Origin: Candidatus Omnitrophota bacterium
GTDB lineage: Bacteria > Omnitrophota > Gorgyraeia > Gygaellales > Profunditerraquicolaceae
Direction: 5' to 3'
Length of the DNA: 11,517 bases
Assembly (NCBI GenBank): GCA_016867005.1
Contig: VGKM01000028.1
Coordinates: 1-11,517 of the forward strand
The number at the start of each line of letters is the position of its first letter. Positions within the stretch are counted from its first letter, which is position 1. The notes under the pieces were generated by a model that was not told the origin of the DNA, made no database searches, and worked only from the letters and a program-made list of their open reading frames with translations. Positions 6,045 through 11,517 of the stretch are shown here, in pieces. A program made the translations under genes and the position numbers.

Positions 6045-6698
6045 TTAAATCACTACCACAAACTCCCCGCGTATTTTGCCCGATAATAGATCCCGCAGTA
6101 TGTCCTCAGCAGGCCCCCGCTTTAGCTCCTCAAATTTTTTTGTCAATTCCCGTGCCACTGCGATTTCTTTGGATCCGAAAACCTCCTTTATATCCTCCAG
6201 GGTTTTTTGGATCCTGTGGCAGGATTCGTAAAAGACCAGCGTTTGGCCGGACTTAGACAGTTCTTTCAGCCGGTTTTTCCGCGCTCCGGGCTTGTTAGGC
6301 AGGAACCCTTCGAAAATAAACTTGTGCGCCGGTTTGCCTGACAAAACCAAAGCATTCACAAATGCCGAAGCGCCCGGAATAACAGTCAATTCTATTTTAT
6401 TCTCTATGCAAAGATTAATAATATTGTAGCCGGGATCCAGTATGCCGGGAGTCCCTGCGTCTGAGACAAGGGCGATTGATTTTCCTTCTTTAAGGAGCTT
6501 TAGAAGATAACCTGCTTTAGTTAGGCGGTTATGCTGGTAAAAGCTGGTAGTGGGCTTTTGAATCCCATAGTGTTTAAGCAGGATTTGCGTGTGGCGGGTA
6601 TCTTCGCAGGCGATCAAATCAACTGACTTTAAGACGTCCAATGCGCGCAGGGTAATGTCTTTTAAATTCCCTATCGGGGTGGCGACTATATATAACAT
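6045..6698 (-). CDS. rsmI: 16S rRNA (cytidine-1402-2'-O)-methyltransferase RsmI, short form
   Basis: A 217-residue SAM-dependent tetrapyrrole-methylase-fold enzyme that 2'-O-methylates C1402 in the decoding centre of 16S rRNA. Motifs in order are YIVATPIGNLKDITLRAL (3-20), ACEDTRHTQILLKHYGI, LVSDAGTPGILDPG, VIPGASAFVNAL, FEGFLP and FYESCHRI, ending in RGEFVVVI, where the methylase domain normally ends. E. coli RsmI has about 286 residues; the extra C-terminal domain is absent here. The final TAA is a genuine stop followed almost at once by the pyr promoter. The start shares a base with the glmS stop (TAATG) and has no Shine-Dalgarno site of its own, so reinitiation after glmS is likely. Identity is secure; the shorter length is lineage-specific or a small truncation. 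Confidence -1.
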   Translation of the reverse strand: MLYIVATPIGNLKDITLRALDVLKSVDLIACEDTRHTQILLKHYGIQKPTTSFYQHNRLTKAGYLLKLLKEGKSIALVSDAGTPGILDPGYNIINLCIENKIELTVIPGASAFVNALVLSGKPAHKFIFEGFLPNKPGARKNRLKELSKSGQTLVFYESCHRIQKTLEDIKEVFGSKEIAVARELTKKFEELKRGPAEDILRDLLSGKIRGEFVVVI

Positions 6699-8536
6699 TA
6701 TTCGACGGTAACTGACTTCGCTAAATTACGCGGCTGGTCTACATTACAACCGCGTTTTACCGCTACATGGTAGGCCAATAATTGCAAGGGGATTGCGGTA
6801 ACCAAAGGAGAGAAGAATTCATCGGTTTTAGGGATATAGATCACTTCGCGCGTCAGGTCTTTGATTTTCTCATCCCCGTCTGAGGCAATAGCAATAATGA
6901 TCCCCCGGCGTGAACGTATTTCCTGGATATTGGAAACCATCTTTTCATATATGCGCGATTCCGGCGCAATGCAGACGACTGCGCGGTATTCATCAATTAA
7001 AGCGATAGGCCCGTGTTTCATTTCCCCTGCGGGATAACCTTCGGCAGGAATATAAGAAATTTCTTTAAGCTTCAATGCGCCTTCTAAAGCTACGGGGTAA
7101 TTAACATTCCTGCCCAGGAACAAAAACGAACCGAAATGATGGTGCCTGCGCGCAGACATTTTAACCAAATCCTGTTTTTTTAAAATCTCTGTCTGCAGGC
7201 GGGGGATCGCGCTGATTTTATCCAGAAGCTTGGCAATTTTGGTTTGCGGCAAAGTTTTTTTAAGGCCTGCCAGATAAAGTGCAAACAAGTATAGTATGCT
7301 CAATTGCGCGGTAAATGCCTTGGTGGAAGCAACCCCGATTTCCGGCCCGGCATGCGTATAAATCACCCCGTCTGATTCCCGCACAAGGCTTGAGCCCAGG
7401 CAATTGCATATAGTAAGGGTCGCCGCCCCTTTGTTTTTTGCTTCTCTTACCGCTGCCAAAGTATCTGCGGTCTCTCCTGACTGGCTGATAGAGAGCACAA
7501 GGTTGTTTTTTGAAACCAACGGGTTGCGGTAGCGGAATTCGCTTGATACATCAACGGACACCGGGATGCCGCATAAATCCTCTAAGATATATTTTCCGCA
7601 AAGCCCGGCATGATATGCAGTGCCGCAGGCAACAATCAAAATACTGTCCACAGAAGACAATCTCTTGTCCGGGATAGCAAGCTCTTCGAAAAATACCCGG
7701 TTTTTACCCTGTTGCACTCTCCGGCTCAGGATATTGTCCAGGACTTTCGGCTGCTCATTAATCTCCTTTAACATGAAATGCGGCCAGCCCTGTTTCTGCG
7801 CCTGCGAAACATCCCAAGCAATCTTCACTGCCTCTCTTGTTACCGGCTCGCCGGTAAGCTTGCTGATCTTAATGCCTTGCGCCGTCAGAACCGCCATTTC
7901 TTTATCTTCCAGAAAAATCACGTCTTTGGCAAAATCAAGCAGCGCCGAAATATCAGACGCGAGAAAATTCTCGTCTTTTCCTTTTCCTATAACAAGAGGG
8001 CTACCCAGACGGGCACCTACCAGTTTCAAAGGTTCTTTTTTAGAGATCACCCCTATGGCAAAAGACCCTTCCAGCTTATGAAGGGCCTTTCTTACTGCTT
8101 CCTCTATTGGAACATGTTTATAATATTTTTCAATCAAGTGCACTATGACTTCAGTGTCGGTCTGGCTTAAGAATTTATGGCCTTCCCCGGATAATTCTTT
8201 TTTAAGGACAGAGTAATTTTCAATGATGCCGTTGTGGACCAGGGCAATTTCTCCTTTACAATCAAGGTGAGGATGGGCATTGGCTTGATTAGGCACGCCG
8301 TGTGTCGCCCAACGGCAATGCCCTATGCCGCAATTACCCATAAGCGGTTTTGATTTGAGAAGTTTTTCCAGGTCTTTGATTTTTCCGGGCAGCTTTCTGA
8401 CGGAAAGGGCGCGTTTTTTTTCTATATAAGTGGCCATGCCGCAGGAATCATACCCGCGGTACTCTAAACGCTGCAGCCCATCCAGAAGGACGGGCTGCGC
8501 ATCTCTATCGCCTATATATCCGATTATCCCGCACAT
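6698..8536 (-). CDS. glmS: Glutamine-fructose-6-phosphate aminotransferase (isomerising)
   Basis: A 612-residue enzyme that makes glucosamine 6-phosphate from fructose 6-phosphate and glutamine, the entry to peptidoglycan and lipopolysaccharide amino sugars. The N-terminal class II glutaminase begins with nucleophile Cys2 (MCGIIGYIG) and has RWATHG (75-80) and HNGIIENY (101-108). Two SIS domains follow: ACGTAYHAG (303-311) and SISQSGETADT (349-359) in the first, and NYPVALEGALKLKEISY (479-495) in the second. Isomerase residues are present as Glu492, His508 (MKHGP) and Lys607 (LAKSVTVE at the C-terminus). The length is normal. Shine-Dalgarno AAGGTG ends 4 nt before the ATG. An 8-bp hairpin lies just upstream of it; no glmS ribozyme core was recognised, so metabolite control is not evident. 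Confidence -1.
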   Translation of the reverse strand: MCGIIGYIGDRDAQPVLLDGLQRLEYRGYDSCGMATYIEKKRALSVRKLPGKIKDLEKLLKSKPLMGNCGIGHCRWATHGVPNQANAHPHLDCKGEIALVHNGIIENYSVLKKELSGEGHKFLSQTDTEVIVHLIEKYYKHVPIEEAVRKALHKLEGSFAIGVISKKEPLKLVGARLGSPLVIGKGKDENFLASDISALLDFAKDVIFLEDKEMAVLTAQGIKISKLTGEPVTREAVKIAWDVSQAQKQGWPHFMLKEINEQPKVLDNILSRRVQQGKNRVFFEELAIPDKRLSSVDSILIVACGTAYHAGLCGKYILEDLCGIPVSVDVSSEFRYRNPLVSKNNLVLSISQSGETADTLAAVREAKNKGAATLTICNCLGSSLVRESDGVIYTHAGPEIGVASTKAFTAQLSILYLFALYLAGLKKTLPQTKIAKLLDKISAIPRLQTEILKKQDLVKMSARRHHHFGSFLFLGRNVNYPVALEGALKLKEISYIPAEGYPAGEMKHGPIALIDEYRAVVCIAPESRIYEKMVSNIQEIRSRRGIIIAIASDGDEKIKDLTREVIYIPKTDEFFSPLVTAIPLQLLAYHVAVKRGCNVDQPRNLAKSVTVE

Positions 8537-8550
8537 TGAGCACCTTAATT

Positions 8551-8569
8551 TGTCCGCCGAAGGCGGACA
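8551..8569 (-). other. Short perfect hairpin in the glmS leader
   Basis: TGTCCGCC pairs with GGCGGACA over 8 bp around a 3-nt loop (UUC in the transcribed strand). It ends 4 nt before the glmS Shine-Dalgarno AAGGTG. No U-run follows, so it is not a terminator. It may protect the glmS 5' end after tRNA-Glu processing or be part of the adjoining repeat. Confidence -1.
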
Positions 8570-8579
8570 TTTAGCGAAA

Positions 8580-8637
8580 CTCCGACGAGTGTTTTAAATT
8601 TTGATTCCAAAATTTTAAAGCATTTTACGAGTCGGAG
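8580..8637. repeat. Imperfect inverted repeat between tRNA-Glu and glmS
   Basis: The outer arms CTCCGAC (8580-8586) and GTCGGAG (8631-8637) pair 7/7. The inner AT-rich arms TTTTAAATTTTG (8592-8603) and CAAAATTTTAAA (8608-8619) pair 11/12 around a 4-nt loop. With the neighbouring hairpin it accounts for nearly all of the spacer. On the minus strand a weak promoter-like pair (TTGCTC, 17 nt, TAAAAT) overlaps it, which could start glmS transcription, but the -35 match is poor. It may be a dispersed element; a second copy is not seen here. Confidence -1.
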
Positions 8638-8652
8638 CAAAAATAGTTTCTA

Positions 8653-8727
8653 TGTCCCCAACCGGATTTGAACCGGTGTCGAGAGCTTGAAAAGCTCTTG
8701 TCCTAGACCAGGCTAGACGATGGGGAC
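8653..8727 (-). tRNA. tRNA-Glu(TTC)
   Basis: A 75-nt cloverleaf on the minus strand. The acceptor GTCCCCA pairs with TGGGGAC, the anticodon stem is AGAGC/GCTCT, and the loop TTTTCAA gives anticodon TTC. The T arm is ACCGG-TTCAAAT-CCGGT and the discriminator is A. CCA is not encoded. The 5' end lies 5 nt after the gyrA stop codon, so it is probably released from the gyrA transcript by RNase P. TAGAAACTATTTTT follows the 3' end. Confidence -1.
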
Positions 8728-8732
8728 GAAAT

Positions 8733-11165
8733 CTACTCTTCTTCCTCGGCAATCACAGAAGCAACGGTTGAAACACGGTCCTTGTCCTGAAGCTTTATCA
8801 GGCGCACGCCCTGGGCAGAGCGGCCTGTTTCACGTATATCTTTGACGGCGCATCGCAGGAATATGCCGTTTTGCGTAATGACCATCAATTCATCCCTGTC
8901 GCCGACTGCCTTTAAACTTACTGCTTCGCCGTTTTTATCAGTAACTTTAATATTGATCACGCCTTTACCGCCCCGGCTTGTCAGGCGGTATTCTTCTAAT
9001 GTCGTACGTTTGGCAAAACCAAGCGAGGTCACGGTCAAGATCTCCGATTTTTCCTGGGCAACCACCATGTCGATTACTTCATCTTTTTTCCCAAGGGATA
9101 CTCCGCGCACACCCTTAGCCCCGCGGCCCATGTCGCGGACCTTGATTTCAGAAAATCTGATGGCTTTGCCCTGGCGCGTGCCGATAAGCAATTCCTGTTT
9201 TCCGTCGGTAAGCTTGACGCCGATCAATGCGTCATTTTTCTCCAATGTAATCCCTATAATCCCCGCCTTGCGGGGGTTGCCATAAGCTTCGAGTTTTGTT
9301 TTCTTGATGATGCCGTTTTTGGTGACCATCACCAGGTATTTATCCGGGGTGAATTCTTTAACGGGAATAGTAGAGCTGATTTTAGCGCTTGTTTCCATTT
9401 GGAGCAGATTAACTATTGCCTTGCCTTTGGAAACCCGGCCCGCCTGAGGGATCTCATAGACCTTCAGCCAATGCACCTGCCCTTTATCGGTAAAAATCAA
9501 AAGGTAATCCTTGGTAGAGGCGACAAAGAGATGCTCGACGAAATCCTCGTCTTTTACTTCTGCCCCCATCGACCCTCTTCCGCCCCGTTTTTGTTTTCGG
9601 TAGGCGCTTACCGGCAGGCGTTTGATATAACCGCCGTGGCTGATAGTCACCACAACGTCTTCCTCGGCGATCAAATCTTCGATTTCCAATTCCTGCGCCT
9701 CGCCTACAATATCTGTCCTGCGCTCATCCCCGTATTCTTTCTTTAATAACTCCAGCTCCTCTTTAATAATCCCTTCTATTTTCTTCTCGGATGCCAAAAT
9801 CGCCCGGCACAACTCGATCTTTTTTAACAGCTCCGCGTATTCCGCATCTATTTTATCCCGCTCAAGTGCTGTCAGGCGCTGCAGCTGCATCTCTAAAATT
9901 GCCTGCGCCTGAATTTCGCTTAAGCCGAATTCTTTCATCAGGTTTTCTTTTGCCGCAAGAACGGTTTTAGAGGTCTTAATGACCTTAATGATGCGGTCGA
10001 TAAATTTCAGCGCTATTTTCAGGCCTTCCAGGATATGCGCCCGCTTAAGGGCCTTGTCCAATTCAAATTGGGTCCTGCGCCGGATTATGATCTTCCTATG
10101 CTCGATATAGCATTCGAGTATCTGGCGCAATGTCAAGACCTTCGGCCGGTTTTCTACTAAGGCAAGCATGATCACGCCGAACGTAGTTTCAAGCTGCGTA
10201 TGTTTAAATAGCTGGTTCAGGATGATCTGCGCTTCGGAATCGCGCTTTAACTCAAATACAATGCGCATCCCGTCTTTATCGGACTCATCCCGGATATCGG
10301 ATATGCCTTCAATCTTCTTATCGTCAACGAGCGCTGCCGCGGCCTCGATTAATGATGCCTTCTGCACCTGGTAAGGAATTTCGGTGACAATGATCAGGTC
10401 TTTGCCGTTTTTCTGGTGCTCGATTGTTGCGCGCGCGCGCACCGTTAATTTACCTCTGCCGGTAGTATAGGCATCCTTTATCCCGCTCTTGCCGCAGATG
10501 ACTCCACCCGTCGGGAAATCCGGGCCTTTTACGTAACGCATTAAATCCTTGATCTCTGCTTCGGGATTATCCAATAGATGCATCACTGCATCGGCGACCT
10601 CAGTTAAATTGTGCGGGGGGATATTGGTCGCCATGCCGACTGCAATCCCGCTTGAGCCGTTTACCAACAGATTGGGAATTCTTGCCGGCAGCAATAATGG
10701 CTCCTGTAAAGAGGCGTCAAAATTAGGGCCGAAGTTAACCGTATTCTTGTCAATATCCTCCAGGATCACTTCTGCCAATGCAGCCAGCCGCGCCTCGGTA
10801 TAACGCATAGCCGCAGCAGCATCGCCATCGACTGAGCCGAAGTTACCCTGCCCGTCTACCAAAGGATACCGCAGAGAAAAATCCTGCGCCATTCTTACAA
10901 GAGTATCATACACTGCAACATCGCCATGAGGATGATATTTACCTAATACCTCTCCGACTATACGCGCGCATTTTTTGTAGGGCTTGGAGTGCTCCAGATT
11001 CAGCTCCTGCATCGCATAAAGGATCCTTCTGTGCACCGGCTTAAGCCCGTCGCGCACATCAGGCAGGGCGCGCCCGACAATAACGCTCATGGCGTAATTA
11101 AGATATGAATCCTTGATTTCGTCTTCGATATATACGGGGACTATTTTTTCGTTTCTTGTATACAT
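8733..11165 (-). CDS. gyrA: DNA gyrase subunit A
   Basis: An 810-residue breakage-reunion subunit of DNA gyrase, which introduces negative supercoils as an A2B2 complex. The catalytic tyrosine is Tyr122 in AAAMRYTEARL, with numbering identical to E. coli. Also conserved are RALPDVRDGLKPVHRRILYA (32-51), HPHGD (78-82), DGQGNFGSVDGD (104-115) and the GyrA box QKRGGRG (525-531), which separates it from ParC. The repeated C-terminal blades follow, each with a GxxGV- or RGGKGV-type turn, and the protein ends in an acidic AEEEE tail. It is somewhat shorter than E. coli GyrA (875). The quinolone-determining position 83 is Val instead of Ser, while Asp87 is kept. The start lies 5 nt after the gyrB stop without a good Shine-Dalgarno site, which suggests coupled translation. 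Confidence -1.
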   Translation of the reverse strand: MYTRNEKIVPVYIEDEIKDSYLNYAMSVIVGRALPDVRDGLKPVHRRILYAMQELNLEHSKPYKKCARIVGEVLGKYHPHGDVAVYDTLVRMAQDFSLRYPLVDGQGNFGSVDGDAAAAMRYTEARLAALAEVILEDIDKNTVNFGPNFDASLQEPLLLPARIPNLLVNGSSGIAVGMATNIPPHNLTEVADAVMHLLDNPEAEIKDLMRYVKGPDFPTGGVICGKSGIKDAYTTGRGKLTVRARATIEHQKNGKDLIIVTEIPYQVQKASLIEAAAALVDDKKIEGISDIRDESDKDGMRIVFELKRDSEAQIILNQLFKHTQLETTFGVIMLALVENRPKVLTLRQILECYIEHRKIIIRRRTQFELDKALKRAHILEGLKIALKFIDRIIKVIKTSKTVLAAKENLMKEFGLSEIQAQAILEMQLQRLTALERDKIDAEYAELLKKIELCRAILASEKKIEGIIKEELELLKKEYGDERRTDIVGEAQELEIEDLIAEEDVVVTISHGGYIKRLPVSAYRKQKRGGRGSMGAEVKDEDFVEHLFVASTKDYLLIFTDKGQVHWLKVYEIPQAGRVSKGKAIVNLLQMETSAKISSTIPVKEFTPDKYLVMVTKNGIIKKTKLEAYGNPRKAGIIGITLEKNDALIGVKLTDGKQELLIGTRQGKAIRFSEIKVRDMGRGAKGVRGVSLGKKDEVIDMVVAQEKSEILTVTSLGFAKRTTLEEYRLTSRGGKGVINIKVTDKNGEAVSLKAVGDRDELMVITQNGIFLRCAVKDIRETGRSAQGVRLIKLQDKDRVSTVASVIAEEEE

Positions 11166-11170
11166 AATTT

Positions 11171-11517
11171 TTATACGTCCAAATTCTTGACCTGGTGCGC
11201 GAAGCTTTCAATAAACTCCCTGCGCGGCTCAACCTGGTCACCCATTAACACTGTAAACATCTTGTCCGTCTCTACGGCATCTTCTAATGTGACCTTTAAC
11301 ATGGTGCGCTTTTCCGGGTCCATTGTTGTTTCCCAGAGTTGGTGCGGATTCATTTCGCCAAGGCCTTTATATCTTTGGATATGCATTCCTTTGGCCGCAT
11401 GGCCTCTGATAAAAGCCAAAACTTCGGTCAGATAATTGAACTCATTGTGCTCTTTTTCATTCACAACGCGATAAACAACTTTTTTCTTTTTCTCTTCTTT
11501 TTCTTTATTCTTTACTG
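11171..11517 (-). CDS. gyrB: DNA gyrase subunit B, C-terminal fragment (5' part off window)
   Basis: The last 114 codons of gyrB; the frame stays open to the window edge, so the gene continues upstream. The GyrB C-terminal signature is clear: QRYKGLGEMNPHQLWETTMD, then VTLEDAVETDKMF, LMGDQVEPRREFIE and VKNLDV. This part closes the TOPRIM region, which binds magnesium and contacts GyrA. The first visible residues form a very lysine- and glutamate-rich run (KNKEKEEKKKK) before VVYRVV, probably a charged linker or insertion. A GTG at 11464 could look like a start but lies inside the conserved domain and is not one. The gyrB-gyrA order and 5-nt gap indicate one operon. Confidence -1.
   Translation of the reverse strand, partial: VKNKEKEEKKKKVVYRVVNEKEHNEFNYLTEVLAFIRGHAAKGMHIQRYKGLGEMNPHQLWETTMDPEKRTMLKVTLEDAVETDKMFTVLMGDQVEPRREFIESFAHQVKNLDV

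Noticed and set aside
7620..8170. Two overlapping plus-strand ORFs opposite glmS
   Set aside because: They overlap each other in different frames and lie antisense to a full-length GlmS; no domain is recognisable.
8537..8652. glmS ribozyme or riboswitch in the glmS leader
   Set aside because: The spacer is only 116 bp, is taken up by simple inverted repeats, and shows no sequence I recognise from the ribozyme core.
11171..11464. Separate 97-residue gene starting at a GTG
   Set aside because: The frame stays open upstream to the window edge and the sequence is the conserved GyrB C-terminus; it is a gene fragment cut by the window.
1..11517. CRISPR array, prophage, transposase, or toxin-antitoxin pair
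   Set aside because: No regularly spaced direct repeats, integrase, transposase or small paired ORFs were found; the genes are housekeeping and biosynthetic.

Overview
The window is a dense bacterial chromosome segment in which every supported gene lies on the minus strand, so transcription runs from high to low coordinates. Gene content (GyrA/GyrB, GlmS, RsmI, PyrR), a sigma70-type promoter and Shine-Dalgarno sites are all bacterial. Neither tRNA gene encodes its CCA end. The phylum cannot be fixed from sequence alone. The compact layout, the split CarB and the palindromic spacers suggest an uncultured lineage; Omnitrophota is a low-confidence guess.

Region 1 (11517 to about 6045): 3' end of gyrB, then gyrA, a tRNA-Glu(TTC) 5 nt after the gyrA stop, a 116-bp spacer filled by inverted repeats, glmS, and rsmI, which shares one base with glmS. 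These are housekeeping functions: supercoiling, translation, amino-sugar synthesis for the envelope, and 16S rRNA methylation.

Region 2 (6042 to 5854) is the regulatory centre. A near-consensus promoter starts a roughly 150-nt leader. The leader carries a PyrR-binding hairpin, a Shine-Dalgarno site touching that hairpin, a 22-codon leader ORF, and an intrinsic terminator lying inside the leader ORF. I see no antiterminator. This fits translation-coupled attenuation controlled by PyrR, as proposed for the Thermus pyr cluster, rather than the Bacillus antiterminator mechanism.

Region 3 (5853 to 1): pyrR, pyrB and pyrC are joined by 4-bp ATGA overlaps. They are followed by an endonuclease Q-type DNA repair nuclease whose last five residues look like a beta-clamp binding motif, a tRNA-Arg(CCG) 2 nt after its stop, a 113-bp GC-rich palindrome, a LOG/TIGR00725-family protein, and the C-terminal half of carbamoyl-phosphate synthase large subunit. 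That half has its own start codon overlapping the LOG-family stop, so CarB is split here; neither its N-terminal half nor carA is in the window. The pyr genes make carbamoyl aspartate and dihydroorotate, and PyrR senses uridine nucleotides to set expression of the set.

Main points for follow-up: the leader-peptide/PyrR attenuator, the split CarB, the clamp motif on the EndoQ-like protein, valine at GyrA position 83, tRNAs abutting stop codons, and palindromes that follow both tRNAs.
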